This document shows, in pieces, positions 1-8,903 of a stretch of DNA of 64,000 nucleotides. The stretch spans positions 310,001 to 374,000 of the forward strand of contig NZ_SJOF01000002.1 of NCBI RefSeq assembly GCF_004331255.1, given 5' to 3'. How positions within the stretch are numbered: the first letter of the stretch is position 1; the number at the start of each line of letters is the position of its first letter. The DNA is from Acinetobacter sp. ANC 4173. Its GTDB lineage: Bacteria > Pseudomonadota > Gammaproteobacteria > Pseudomonadales > Moraxellaceae. The notes below the pieces were generated by a model. The model searched no databases. It saw only the letters and a list, made by a program, of their open reading frames with translations, and was not told the DNA's origin. Position numbers and translations under genes: made by a program.

Positions 1-138
1 GTTATGCTTCTCAAAACGCCCAACCGAGTTCTTTTTTACCCCAAGTATTTCTGCAAGCTCGTCCTGAGTATGTATCCCCAAACGCTTCCGTTCTGCTTTT
101 AAACGACCACCACGAGTCAATAAATCATCATTTTTCAT
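1..138 (-). CDS. XRE-family HTH transcriptional regulator (partial, cut by window edge)
   Basis: The reverse strand from an ATG at 138 reads MKNDDLLTRGGRLKAERKRL and continues into a Cro/C1-type helix-turn-helix (GRLKAERKRLG, then TQDELAEILGVKKNSVGRFEK), running off the left edge after about 46 codons. This is the usual N-terminal DNA-binding domain of a phage or element repressor. It is divergent from the small gene at 231, and a perfect 14-bp palindrome sits between the two starts, which suggests autoregulation and control of the element's rightward genes. The C-terminal half, which might carry a protease or oligomerisation domain, lies outside the window. Confidence 0.75.
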   Translation of the reverse strand, partial: MKNDDLLTRGGRLKAERKRLGIHTQDELAEILGVKKNSVGRFEKHN

Positions 139-172
139 ACTTTTCCCTAAAAAAGCACTTGTAAAACACCAT

Positions 173-186
173 ATTTAGTACTAAAT
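173..186. promoter_or_regulatory. Candidate repressor operator (14-bp palindrome)
   Basis: ATTTAGTACTAAAT is a perfect palindrome in the 92-bp divergent intergenic region between the XRE regulator and the 63-aa gene. A related half-site (TAAGTA) recurs nearby around 197-210. Its position between divergent starts fits an operator for the adjacent repressor. This assignment is inferred from position and symmetry. Confidence 0.5.
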
Positions 187-230
187 TTAGAAACACTAAG
201 TATCTAAGTACGATTAATGGTGATTTTCGC

Positions 231-422
231 ATGACTTCAACAAACATTCAAACAAAACCAAAGCACACAGAACTAACCCAAGTACGTTGGACTAAAAAAC
301 AGCTCAAAGCCCTAAAGAAAATTGCATTCGAGAAAGACACAAAAATTGCCATCTATATCCGTGATTTTATGGTCAAGCACCATCCCGAACTGCAAGACAC
401 CCCAAGCGACACGCAATTGTAA
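231..422 (+). CDS. Small basic protein of the integrative element, possibly DNA-binding
   Basis: A 63-aa lysine-rich protein, first gene rightwards of the repressor. I do not recognise the family. The segment after an ordered polar N-terminus (TQVRWTKKQLKALKKIAFEK then IAIYIRDFMVKHHPEL) has a short strand followed by two amphipathic helices. That layout resembles a ribbon-helix-helix (MetJ/Arc) DNA-binding fold, but this is only a shape argument. It sits where P4-like and phage-like elements carry small regulators, 93 bp before the primase-helicase gene. Start at 231 is ATG; no strong ribosome-binding site is seen. Confidence 0.5.
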   Translation: MTSTNIQTKPKHTELTQVRWTKKQLKALKKIAFEKDTKIAIYIRDFMVKHHPELQDTPSDTQL

Positions 423-515
423 TCAAAGCAGTTTTTATGCACATCGCATTGCTACAAAAAAGCAAAAAAGTACACAAACTCATACAGTTAAGTCGTTAAA
501 TTTTAGTGGGTCTAC

Positions 516-3236
516 ATGTCAAACATTCACGTTCTCATCGACGAAAAAATAAATCAGCTCTTCAGCTTTAAGCGGGTTGGAGACTGGTATCGTCAGGGAA
601 TCTGCCCCAACTGTGGTAAGAAAGAACTCTACACGCACGCAGTCAATCCACGTGTGGTCAAATGTGCCCGTCTTAACAAATGTGGCTATGAAGAACACGT
701 CAAAGAAATCTGTGAAGACCTATTCAAAGACTGGTCTAAAGACTTCCCGCGCACCAAAGAAAACCCACATGCCGCAGCAGACGCTTACCTGCTCCATGCT
801 CGTGGTTTAGACCCAAACCTACTCAAAGGTTCATACACCCAAGAACTATTCAGAAACGACCTCAAATATCCAAACGAAGTCACCGCAACCGTCCGCTTTA
901 AACTGGCAGATGGCATTTATTGGGAACGCTTTATCGACCGTCCAGAACGTTTTGGTCGTCAAAAAGCAAACTTCATTGGAAAATACGAAGGTCATGCATG
1001 GACTTTAGACAAGCTTGATGCCCTGTGTAATGCACCTTCTATCTGGATTACCGAAGGTATTTTTAATGCTATTGCACTGAGTTTTAGCAAACAGCCCAGC
1101 ATTGCTACGCTTTCAACCTCTAACTATCCAAGCATCATTCTCAAACAAATTGCCGACCGTTGTATCGAACTCAAAAAAGACCGTCCGCGTCTACGTTGGG
1201 CATTCGACAACGACAAAGCAGGTAAAAAGGCCATCAAGAAGTTTCACCTTCGTGCCTTACAGGAAAAATGGGACTCTACCGCAGCCCTACCGTCTGGTCA
1301 GTTAGACTGGAACGACCTTTACCAACGCGACCAACTGCATTCCGAATACCGCGACCAGTACAAACACTATGGCGAACTGCTTATCGCCGAGTCTCCAGAG
1401 CAAGCAGGCTTGCTCATTTACAATTATAAGGATGCCCGCAGAAAAACCTTCTGGTTTAACCACAACTTTCGCTTGTACTGGTTCAACCTCGACATGGACA
1501 AATACACCAAAGAACTGGAACGCATAGAAGCAGATCCAGAGCGTGATTTATTACTCGATAACCAAAAGCGTGAACTGGCTTTACAGCAATGTGCTGCCGT
1601 TTCCGAAATTTGTAATCGTCAGCTCAACCCTCTGTATTTTCAGCGCAATGAAATTACCGATGAGTCCTGGTACTACTTCCAAATTTTGGACGCAGAAAAA
1701 GAAATGAAAGCCACCTTTACTGCGGACCAAATCTCGGCAAAAGGAAAGTTTGGTCCACGCCTATTGTCAGTTCAAGTTGGTGCATGGTGGACAGGTAACG
1801 ACCATCAGCTTTTAACCTTCATGAAAAACCAAACCGAGCGTTTACGTGAAGTTAAAACCATCGACTTTATTGGCTACAGCAAAGAATTTCAGGCGTACAT
1901 TTTCAACAAACATGCTGTCTACAAAGGACAAGTGATTGAGATTAACGACCATGACTTCTACAAAGTCGGTCGTATTGAATTAAAGACGTTGGCAAACAGT
2001 CCAAATGTTCAGCTCAATCCCAAATCCACCTTTAAACCAACTTGGTGGAAAGACTTCTATCGTGTCCGTGGCGCAAAAGGACTCATCGCTCTGGCGTGGT
2101 GGACTGGCTCATACTTTGCTGAACAAATTCGTGCCATGCACAGCTCTTTCCCTTTTATTGAAATTGTCGGGGAAGCTGGTGCAGGTAAATCACGCCTTAT
2201 CGAATTTATGTGGAAGCTCTCAGGTCGCCAAGACTATGAAGGCTTCGATGCCAACAAATCCACCAATGTTGCGGTGTACCGTAATTTCGCCCAAATCTCG
2301 AACTTGCCTGTCGTACTGATTGAGGGTGACCGCAATGACCAAAATGGCAATACCATCGGTAAACCCAAGTTTTCATGGGATGAACTGAAAGATGCCTACA
2401 ACGGTCGTGCCATTCGCTCAAAAGGATTAAAAACCGCAGGGAACGAAACCTATGAGCCACCCTTTCGTGGTGCCATCATGATTAGCCAAAACACCGCTAT
2501 TCAGGCATCCGAAGCGATTTTGACCCGTACCTTACACCTCTACTTCGACCGTAAAGGACAGTCACTCGAAACCAAACGCATTGTTGATGAACTCGACCGC
2601 ATGAACATTGAAGATGCCTGCACTTACATGACCCATTGCCTACGTCATGAAACAGCTTTTCTTACAACCTATGCGGAAAAGCTCGATCAAATAGAAAAAG
2701 AGTTCCATAACAACGGCATTACCCATACCCGTATTGCGCTATGCCATGCCCAAGTTTCAGCACTGATAGATGCCTTGGCAAAGCACGTTTTGCACGATGT
2801 TTTAGACCTTGAAGATGTCTGTGCAGCCAAAGACATGCTGTTCGACATGGCACACGAACGCGTCAAACAGCTCAATGGAGATCACCCGTTGGTTGAACAA
2901 TTCTGGGACGTTTACGAATACCTCAATTCAAGCCGTTCTAGCGACTTCTCGATTAACCATTTTGACCATGATGCACACCAAATCGCTATCAACCTAAATG
3001 AAGTCTACAAAGTTGCAGCCAAGAACTATCAGCAGCTCCCAGACATTAAAGAAATGAAGAATCTTTTAACCTCCAGCAGACGCTATAAGTTTATCGACAA
3101 AAGCCGAGTGGTCAAAAGCCACCGCTACCCTGCGGACGAAGTAAAAAACGCACTGGAAGACCGAACCCTACGCGAACACACCGTTCGCTGTTGGATATTC
3201 CAAAATCCTGCCATTTCAGGAACACCCAACTCATGA
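516..3236 (+). CDS. Primase-helicase-like replication protein (zinc finger, TOPRIM, P-loop ATPase)
   Basis: A 906-aa protein with the layout of a bifunctional primase-helicase of mobile elements. The N-terminus has four cysteines (C30, C33, C50, C56) as in a primase zinc finger. A TOPRIM-like region follows, with the glutamate motif WITEGIFNA near residue 175 and an FDND acidic motif near 229. The C-terminal half has a Walker A GEAGAGKS near residue 552 and a Walker B-like LIEGDRND about 50 residues later. Inferred role: priming and unwinding during replication of the excised element. The middle segment (about 260-540) matches nothing I know. It is followed by a small HTH gene on the same strand and lies within the tRNA-Val element. 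Confidence 0.75.
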   Translation: MSNIHVLIDEKINQLFSFKRVGDWYRQGICPNCGKKELYTHAVNPRVVKCARLNKCGYEEHVKEICEDLFKDWSKDFPRTKENPHAAADAYLLHARGLDPNLLKGSYTQELFRNDLKYPNEVTATVRFKLADGIYWERFIDRPERFGRQKANFIGKYEGHAWTLDKLDALCNAPSIWITEGIFNAIALSFSKQPSIATLSTSNYPSIILKQIADRCIELKKDRPRLRWAFDNDKAGKKAIKKFHLRALQEKWDSTAALPSGQLDWNDLYQRDQLHSEYRDQYKHYGELLIAESPEQAGLLIYNYKDARRKTFWFNHNFRLYWFNLDMDKYTKELERIEADPERDLLLDNQKRELALQQCAAVSEICNRQLNPLYFQRNEITDESWYYFQILDAEKEMKATFTADQISAKGKFGPRLLSVQVGAWWTGNDHQLLTFMKNQTERLREVKTIDFIGYSKEFQAYIFNKHAVYKGQVIEINDHDFYKVGRIELKTLANSPNVQLNPKSTFKPTWWKDFYRVRGAKGLIALAWWTGSYFAEQIRAMHSSFPFIEIVGEAGAGKSRLIEFMWKLSGRQDYEGFDANKSTNVAVYRNFAQISNLPVVLIEGDRNDQNGNTIGKPKFSWDELKDAYNGRAIRSKGLKTAGNETYEPPFRGAIMISQNTAIQASEAILTRTLHLYFDRKGQSLETKRIVDELDRMNIEDACTYMTHCLRHETAFLTTYAEKLDQIEKEFHNNGITHTRIALCHAQVSALIDALAKHVLHDVLDLEDVCAAKDMLFDMAHERVKQLNGDHPLVEQFWDVYEYLNSSRSSDFSINHFDHDAHQIAINLNEVYKVAAKNYQQLPDIKEMKNLLTSSRRYKFIDKSRVVKSHRYPADEVKNALEDRTLREHTVRCWIFQNPAISGTPNS

Positions 3237-3311
3237 AAATACAAAACAACAGTAAATATAGAAACTTAACTCATGCAAAATTCAAAACAGTGGCACATAA
3301 GGGAGGCATAA

Positions 3312-3590
3312 ATGGCTGAGTACGTGATTACGGTTGAAGCAGACCGAGCACCTGAAATTTTACTGGGTCAAAAACTCTTTGGTGGCAAAGTCACAGCCCT
3401 AAATTTAGGTAAACGTAAACTCGTATCTGCCTCCGAACTTGCCGAAAAATATGGCTTATCCAACACCACAGTCCGAACAAAACTGGCAACCATTAACCAG
3501 GGAACCTGTGGCAAACATTTGTATGACCCAGAACTGGCAGATGCCATGCTGTCCAAAACCTCACGTACTCATAGACGCAGAAAGGAATAA
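3312..3590 (+). CDS. Small helix-turn-helix protein of the integrative element
   Basis: A 92-aa protein preceded by a good ribosome-binding site (GGGAGG, 3301-3306). Residues about 36-65 read as a helix-turn-helix (LVSASELAEKYGLSNTTVRTKL) and the C-terminus is strongly basic (RTHRRRKE). Size, position between the replication gene and the integrase, and basic tail fit an excisionase-type or regulatory DNA-binding protein. I cannot assign it to a named family. It ends facing the integrase gene, with a shared hairpin terminator between them. Confidence 0.55.
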   Translation: MAEYVITVEADRAPEILLGQKLFGGKVTALNLGKRKLVSASELAEKYGLSNTTVRTKLATINQGTCGKHLYDPELADAMLSKTSRTHRRRKE

Positions 3591-3601
3591 GTGAAGCCAA
3601 T

Positions 3602-3628
3602 TAAATCACCCGCCTTGTGCGGGTTTAA
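3602..3628. terminator. Bidirectional terminator between HTH gene and integrase
   Basis: ACCCGC-cttgt-GCGGGT stem flanked by TTAAA and TTTAA runs, lying between two convergent genes. The integrase stop codon (3625-3627) falls inside the right flank. Confidence 0.55.
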
Positions 3629-4650
3629 TTATGCCGGTTAAACGCTTCCACCAAATCATCCGCATTGGGGTTGTAATAAGTATTCACCAACACATCAATT
3701 TTCTTATGCCCAGTAATTTTGGCCAACACCTCTACAGGCAATTTACGAATCCGAACCATACGCGTAATGGCTTCATGTCGGGTATCGTGAAAATGTAGAC
3801 CACTTAAACCCACCGCATCCTTTCGTCTTTCCCACATTAACCGAAAAGCATTTTCAGACTGTGGAATCACCTTTTTACCATCGTGCTTAATTAAATCCAG
3901 CAAAGCCCGTGCTTCTTCAGTCAAAGGTACATTACGAGGTTCGCCATTCTTGGTTTTTGGCAGGTGAATATGATGCTCATGCACATCTTTTTTCTGTAGC
4001 GTAATTAACTCACCCCGACGTACAGCCGTTTCCAAAGCAAACAAAAAGCCCCATGCAACATAATGCTGTGGCAAAACTGGAGTTTCCCCTACTTCATAAT
4101 CCAACGCTTTCAGCATTAACTCAATTTCAGACTTATGAATACGACGCGATCGCGCTTTTGGCTTCTTCGGCTTGGTAATTAACATCCATGGGTTTTCATC
4201 GATTAGAAACAGCTCTTTTTGTGCATAAGTAAAAATAGCACTATAAAAAGAGATCTCTTTTAATAACGTATTTGCCCCAACCTCTCCAGATCGGCGGTTG
4301 CGCCAGTTGGTCAGTTGCTTTGGAGTAATATCATGCACAGACGTACCGGACAGAAAACCAAACTTTTCATCAAATATACTGACCTGACCTTTAATCCATA
4401 TGCGAGAACTTTTAGATTCTTTATATTGGCCAACATGCTCGTAGTAGTGATCGACCAACTCTCTAAAGGAAAATTTAGGCTTAATGCCTTGCTCTTCTTC
4501 TCTGACAGCAATTTTAGACTCTAATATTTTTTTCGCAGCCCACTGTTCACATTCTCGACTGGTGTCACGGGTGCAAGATACACGTTTTCCATCAATTTGA
4601 AGCTGAATACGGTAAACATCGCCTCTTTTAACGGGCTTTGGCATTTTCAT
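3625..4650 (-). CDS. Tyrosine recombinase / integrase of the tRNA-Val element
   Basis: A 341-aa site-specific recombinase of normal length. It has an N-terminal SAM-like core-binding region (about 60-170) and a C-terminal catalytic domain. The conserved set is visible: Arg in ETAVRRGELITL, His-x-x-Arg in LHFHDTRHEA, His in KITGHKK, and the nucleophilic Tyr in VNTYYNPN near residue 328. The gene is read away from the tRNA-Val gene whose 3' end lies 145 bp upstream of its start, the normal arrangement for an element integrated at a tRNA. It appears intact. The start could also be the second Met two codons in (4644). Confidence 0.9.
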   Translation of the reverse strand: MKMPKPVKRGDVYRIQLQIDGKRVSCTRDTSRECEQWAAKKILESKIAVREEEQGIKPKFSFRELVDHYYEHVGQYKESKSSRIWIKGQVSIFDEKFGFLSGTSVHDITPKQLTNWRNRRSGEVGANTLLKEISFYSAIFTYAQKELFLIDENPWMLITKPKKPKARSRRIHKSEIELMLKALDYEVGETPVLPQHYVAWGFLFALETAVRRGELITLQKKDVHEHHIHLPKTKNGEPRNVPLTEEARALLDLIKHDGKKVIPQSENAFRLMWERRKDAVGLSGLHFHDTRHEAITRMVRIRKLPVEVLAKITGHKKIDVLVNTYYNPNADDLVEAFNRHN

Positions 4651-4742
4651 TGGTGTAATTCTTGGTGCATTTCTGGGGAAGTTTATTAATTATTTCTACT
4701 ATTTTTTAAAATATCTAGGCAAAACAACAAAACTCAAACCAT

Positions 4743-4783
4743 AAAAAAAGGGCTTACAAGTCGTTGAAATTGCTTGTAAACCC
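4743..4783 (-). terminator. Rho-independent terminator of tRNA-Val
   Basis: On the reverse strand GGGTTTACAAG and CTTGTAAGCCC form a long stem followed by seven T residues, 12 bp beyond the tRNA 3' end. If the element inserted at the tRNA, this terminator may have arrived with it or been retained in the duplicated att segment. Confidence 0.75.
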
Positions 4784-4794
4784 TTATTTTGTCT

Positions 4795-4871
4795 TGGTAG
4801 GCATATCCAGACTCGAACTGGAGACCTCTACGATGTCAACGTAGCGCTCTAACCAACTGAGCTATACGCCT
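4795..4871 (-). tRNA. tRNA-Val (anticodon GAC)
   Basis: A 77-nt cloverleaf on the reverse strand: acceptor AGGCGTA pairs with TATGCCT, D-arm GCTC/GAGC, anticodon stem CTACG/CGTAG around loop TTGACAT (anticodon GAC, codon GUC), T-arm TCCAG/CTGGA with TTCGAGT loop, and an encoded CCA. It lies 28 bp beyond the 3' end of tgpA. Its 3' half is the likely attachment site of the element to the left. Confidence 0.95.
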
Positions 4872-4899
4872 ATATGCCACGCATAATATTCAGTTTTTT

Positions 4900-6927
4900 T
4901 CACTTAGACAAGATCTTTCTTTTATTTTTCAACACAAATGCACAAGTTTTAAGCATTTCACCAAATTGCACTATCTCTTGTTTACTGTGCTGCGGTGCAT
5001 ACATAATCTTTTGATGCAATTGAGCAGTATTTTTAAATATCTGAGTATCAACTAACTCCTTTCGCTCACTAAGGCGTTGCATCCAAACAGTGATGGTTTC
5101 AAATTCCTGCTTACGTAAATCATGCTGTAATCCTTTAGAAAAATGCCAAAGTAAACGCTCAATTTCAGAGGTTCTTTTCCATCTCAGATAAAAAATAAAG
5201 AGAAAATACCCTGCTAAGAGCGATAAAATACTCAAGACCAATACCATGACCATCGTATAAGTTGAACGAATACCCAACTTCGTTAACCAACTTTGTTGTG
5301 ATTCAGCATTATAGCCAACCACCTTACTTTGCCACTGATAGCTTGCATAATCGCTCCAGATTCGCATTTTTTTAAGTAAAGCATACTGCTGATAACTCAC
5401 GTTAGATCTTTCGGCTCCCCAAACATTTTGTTCAGCGTCCATATAGTTTTGCATTCCAGTATCTATACGCTGTGGTGCAATAATCGCAGTCGGATCAATC
5501 CTCATCCATTTACCTTTCAACCCTACTTCTGTCCACGCATGAGCATCGAGCTGCCTTAATTCCCAACTTTTGCTATCGGGTGCTAATTCTCCCCCCTGAT
5601 AACCAACGACAATACGTGCAGGTAGCCCCACATATCGCATCAATAAGGCGAAACTCGAAGCATAATGTTCACAAAAACCTTGCTTTGATTGAAATAAAAA
5701 ATCATCAATGCGGTTATGCCCAAGTAATCCTGGTTGTAGGGTATATGCAAAATGTTGGTGCTTATACCAGTCTATAACGTTATAGATATATCGTTCTGGA
5801 TCACGACCTGCTTGTTCAAATAATTGCTGTGCTAATTTTTGTGCACGAAGATCCAAATGCACTGGATACTCGGTAGTCATTTTACTAACCGTTAGATGAT
5901 GGTTAGAAATATCCTGCAACCCACTTTTTCCTAACCATTGTAAATCTATGGGTTCATTCAACTGTACGGCTCGATTTGGCACGATACTGCCATCATTTTT
6001 TAAGGAATATTGGGGATTATTCGGAATAGATTGATCCAGCCCCATTACCCAACTGCTCTGCGGATCCGCTGCTAAATATCGATATGTAAACTGCTTGTGC
6101 TGCTCCAATCGTGTCTGATTTTCAGAGCTATAATTTTGCTGATTAAACGGGCCACTGGTCCACATTTGACCATCATAATGATCAAGCACCATAGCTCGCC
6201 AATACAATTCTGAACGTGGTGGTAGCTTCGACATATCACCCAAAATACGGAACGCTAACGCACTGGATTGGGATAATTCTGCAATATCCCCAGGTGACAT
6301 GCGATCACTCATGCCTGTAACAGCTTTATTTTCAGGAATCGGGATATGCCATAACGGCGGCAGGCGCGGAAAGAATAAAAATAACAACACAAAAAAAGGA
6401 ACTGCAAGTCCAATGAACTTTGCAACATGTTTTAAATCCTGCTGAAACCCACCTCTTATTCTATCTTGGTGCTGAAAACCTGCGGTTTGAAGCCGATATA
6501 GCCCCATAAAACTACTAACTAAACAGGCAAGTACAATACTTGCCATCCAAACGGATTGACTAAATAAAAACGAACTCGCAGCCACAAATAAAGCAAAATT
6601 GAAAATAATAATGACATCACGTGTATTTTTAATTTCTAAGGCTTTTGCAAATAGAAACGCGGTTAATATAGCCACTCCCGCCTCTACACCAATAAAAGTA
6701 CGATAGCTAAAATAAATGCAGGCAAGTGCTGTGAGCACCCCCAAACCTGTCCCTAATTTTGAAAATGCTTGTAATTCGGTTTGTCCAAAATGAATAGACA
6801 AAGTTACAATCGTAATCAGTAGAAGTACCGAAAGCATGATTGGCAAATACACAGCTTGAGCCATCAAAATTAAACTCAAGCTCAATAAAATGGTCAATTT
6901 AACAGATGAGTTCACTGTATTTTTCAT
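4900..6927 (-). CDS. tgpA: TgpA-like membrane transglutaminase (DUF3488)
   Basis: A 675-aa inner-membrane protein. The first about 200 residues form a cluster of hydrophobic helices, followed by a large periplasmic region and one more membrane segment near 555-580, then a cytoplasmic tail. The periplasmic part has a transglutaminase-like fold with the Cys-His-Asp triad: GFCEHYASSFALLMR (Cys about 417), QLDAHAWTEV (His about 460) and RIDPTA (Asp about 477). It is the last gene of a MoxR-DUF58-TgpA operon, 3 bp after the DUF58 gene. In Pseudomonas aeruginosa the homologue is essential, but its substrate is not established, so the exact function here is unknown. Confidence 0.88.
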   Translation of the reverse strand: MKNTVNSSVKLTILLSLSLILMAQAVYLPIMLSVLLLITIVTLSIHFGQTELQAFSKLGTGLGVLTALACIYFSYRTFIGVEAGVAILTAFLFAKALEIKNTRDVIIIFNFALFVAASSFLFSQSVWMASIVLACLVSSFMGLYRLQTAGFQHQDRIRGGFQQDLKHVAKFIGLAVPFFVLLFLFFPRLPPLWHIPIPENKAVTGMSDRMSPGDIAELSQSSALAFRILGDMSKLPPRSELYWRAMVLDHYDGQMWTSGPFNQQNYSSENQTRLEQHKQFTYRYLAADPQSSWVMGLDQSIPNNPQYSLKNDGSIVPNRAVQLNEPIDLQWLGKSGLQDISNHHLTVSKMTTEYPVHLDLRAQKLAQQLFEQAGRDPERYIYNVIDWYKHQHFAYTLQPGLLGHNRIDDFLFQSKQGFCEHYASSFALLMRYVGLPARIVVGYQGGELAPDSKSWELRQLDAHAWTEVGLKGKWMRIDPTAIIAPQRIDTGMQNYMDAEQNVWGAERSNVSYQQYALLKKMRIWSDYASYQWQSKVVGYNAESQQSWLTKLGIRSTYTMVMVLVLSILSLLAGYFLFIFYLRWKRTSEIERLLWHFSKGLQHDLRKQEFETITVWMQRLSERKELVDTQIFKNTAQLHQKIMYAPQHSKQEIVQFGEMLKTCAFVLKNKRKILSK

Positions 6928-6930
6928 TAT

Positions 6931-7857
6931 TTAAGCCTGTGCCAGCAGCCGTTTGGCTTGCAGCATTTGTTGCTCCCCAACGCCGTTTGCCAGTTCAGCA
7001 TGTGGTAAAAGTAAACGATAAGCATATTGCTGTTGCTCACATTGTTCGATCAATCCCATCATCAAACTCAACTTCTCTTCATGATCTGTGCTCGGCATAT
7101 GTAGATAATCAATTTCTACACTATGCAAATTATCATGCTGCTCAAAAACTTTCACATAAAGCCCTTGCCCACGCGCCACCTGCTTCCATGAAACCGTTTG
7201 TATAGAATCACCTTGTCGGAAATCACGTAACTCGCGAAATTCATCCAAATCTAATTCCTGCGCTTGCCGCAAACGCTGCTGTTGCGTTACTGAATATTGA
7301 GCATGTGGTGCAATCCAAGACTGTCTTTTTAAATACATATAAGTCCACGCCCGAACCAATCCAAATGGATAGACTGAAAAAAGCTGCACAGTAGGATATT
7401 CAAATACCCCACGTTTGTTGGGGTTCAATTCAACGGTATGACAATATCGAAGGTCTGCAAACATAATCTGATGCATCTGTGCATCGACCTTGATCCACAA
7501 ATATCGCGCTTGAGCTTGAGGCTGTTTAAAGTAGAGTTCTAAGCTTAAAGGTTGTCCCACTTGCCCCAGTTCTGTATAGGAAACTTCAATATGCAAACCG
7601 TGCAACTGCTTAAAGGTAATGTAAAAACTAATACATAAAATGGCACTAATCAGAAAGCAAAAACCAAGAATTAAGTTATTGGCATAATTCACACCTGCAA
7701 TAAAGGTAATTAAAATCAACACCAGATATAAATACCCCTGCTGATACATAAAAACCAACACATCTTTTTGCGTCAATCTTTTATGTTGCTCAAAACTAAA
7801 TCTTTTTTTTGTCCATTTCGACCACAATGACTGAATCAACGTAAATTTCCTTGCCAT
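6931..7857 (-). CDS. DUF58 domain protein
   Basis: A 308-aa protein with two hydrophobic helices at about 45-85 and a C-terminal DUF58 domain carrying the signature around ELRDFRQGDSIQTVSWKQ and GLYVKVFE. DUF58 proteins are usually encoded with MoxR ATPases and TgpA-type transglutaminases and probably act in envelope maintenance or assembly of other proteins. Its ATG overlaps the MoxR stop codon (TAATG), which suggests translational coupling. The family's biochemical role is unresolved. Confidence 0.87.
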   Translation of the reverse strand: MARKFTLIQSLWSKWTKKRFSFEQHKRLTQKDVLVFMYQQGYLYLVLILITFIAGVNYANNLILGFCFLISAILCISFYITFKQLHGLHIEVSYTELGQVGQPLSLELYFKQPQAQARYLWIKVDAQMHQIMFADLRYCHTVELNPNKRGVFEYPTVQLFSVYPFGLVRAWTYMYLKRQSWIAPHAQYSVTQQQRLRQAQELDLDEFRELRDFRQGDSIQTVSWKQVARGQGLYVKVFEQHDNLHSVEIDYLHMPSTDHEEKLSLMMGLIEQCEQQQYAYRLLLPHAELANGVGEQQMLQAKRLLAQA

Positions 7858-8816
7858 TAACTGATCGGAATCTGTCGCATCAGTTGTGCAGTTTCAACTT
7901 CACTTAAACCTATTCGATGCGCCGTAACCGCAACAAAAATGGCTTGAACATCATCCGCAGTAACAAAACTACGCTGCTCAATTAAAGCATGCGCTTGTGC
8001 TGCCTTTTTCAATGCTAATAATCCACGCGTTGACAAACCGTGACGCTCTTTACGACTTTCTTGTGCCAAGTCCAAAAGATAATCCATGATCACATCGCCC
8101 ACATAAACTTGTTGCACCAAATGTTGTAATTGCAATATCTCATCTTGCTGAAAGACTTGCGCCAAAGTTGAAATTAAAACTTGTCGTGAATCTTGCTGTA
8201 ATAACAACTTCTCTGCTGAACGTGAAGGATAACCCAGAGACAGTCGCATTAAGAAACGATCCAACTGAGATTCAGGCAATGTATAAGTTCCACTCTGGAA
8301 TAGCGGATTTTGCGTCGCAATCACCCAAAAAGGCTGAGGTAAAGCATAGCGAGTTGCGTCGACAGTAACTGCACCTTCTTCCATCGCCTCGAGTAAAGCA
8401 CTTTGCGTTTTCGGACTACAGCGATTAATTTCATCAGCCAAAAGAATTTGAGTAAAAATTGGGCCTTGTTTAAACTCAAACACATGCTCTTTTTGATTAA
8501 ACATATTGACGCCAATCACGTCACTCGCCAACATATCATTGGTAAACTGAATACGTTGAAATTTCAGTCCTGCGATATGCGCCAAAGCACTTGAAAGTGT
8601 GGTTTTCCCTAAACCAGGTAAATCTTCAAAAAGTACATGTCCACCTGCCAACAAACAGCTCAGTGCCAATTTAGTTTGTTGTTCTTTATCTAAAATAATT
8701 CGATTAATTTGAGTCAAAAAAGTCTGAACTTTACTGGCATAGGCTTGAATTTTGGCATCTATTTTTCGTGTGTCTTCTGCTAAGTGTTGCTGTTCTTTCT
8801 GTTTTACCCAAATCAC
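7857..8816 (-). CDS. MoxR-family AAA+ ATPase
   Basis: A 319-aa AAA+ protein of typical MoxR length. Walker A is LPGLGKTT near residue 67, and Walker B is LLADEINRCSPKTQSALLEAMEE. A sensor region (FWVIATQNP) and a C-terminal lid follow. The start is a GTG preceded by GGGGAA at good spacing. MoxR ATPases act as chaperones for partner proteins; here the partners are presumably the DUF58 and TgpA products encoded immediately downstream in the same operon. Confidence 0.9.
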   Translation of the reverse strand: MIWVKQKEQQHLAEDTRKIDAKIQAYASKVQTFLTQINRIILDKEQQTKLALSCLLAGGHVLFEDLPGLGKTTLSSALAHIAGLKFQRIQFTNDMLASDVIGVNMFNQKEHVFEFKQGPIFTQILLADEINRCSPKTQSALLEAMEEGAVTVDATRYALPQPFWVIATQNPLFQSGTYTLPESQLDRFLMRLSLGYPSRSAEKLLLQQDSRQVLISTLAQVFQQDEILQLQHLVQQVYVGDVIMDYLLDLAQESRKERHGLSTRGLLALKKAAQAHALIEQRSFVTADDVQAIFVAVTAHRIGLSEVETAQLMRQIPIS

Positions 8817-8830
8817 AAATGTTCCCCAAT

Positions 8831-8863
8831 AAAAAACGGCGCATGATTAACATACACCGTTTT
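8831..8863 (-). terminator. Terminator of cstA-ybdD
   Basis: AAAACGG and CCGTTTT pair across a 17-nt loop; on the reverse strand the stem is followed by TTTTTTATT. It lies between ybdD and the MoxR operon, both on the minus strand. Confidence 0.55.
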
Positions 8864-8903
8864 AGACTTTTTCCAAAGGAATCAGTGACTTTCTATATGT
8901 CCA

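Larger units (their letters stand above)
1..4783. mobile_element. Right end of an integrative element at tRNA-Val
   Basis: Seen: an XRE repressor fragment, a small basic protein, a large primase-helicase, a small HTH protein and a tyrosine integrase lie side by side, ending directly at the 3' end of a tRNA-Val gene. Known: tyrosine integrases commonly insert elements at tRNA 3' ends, with the integrase gene next to the attachment site. Inferred: the element runs leftwards out of the window, so its second attachment site and any cargo are not visible. The exact right boundary is unknown; it should fall within or just beside the tRNA 3' half. Confidence 0.75.
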
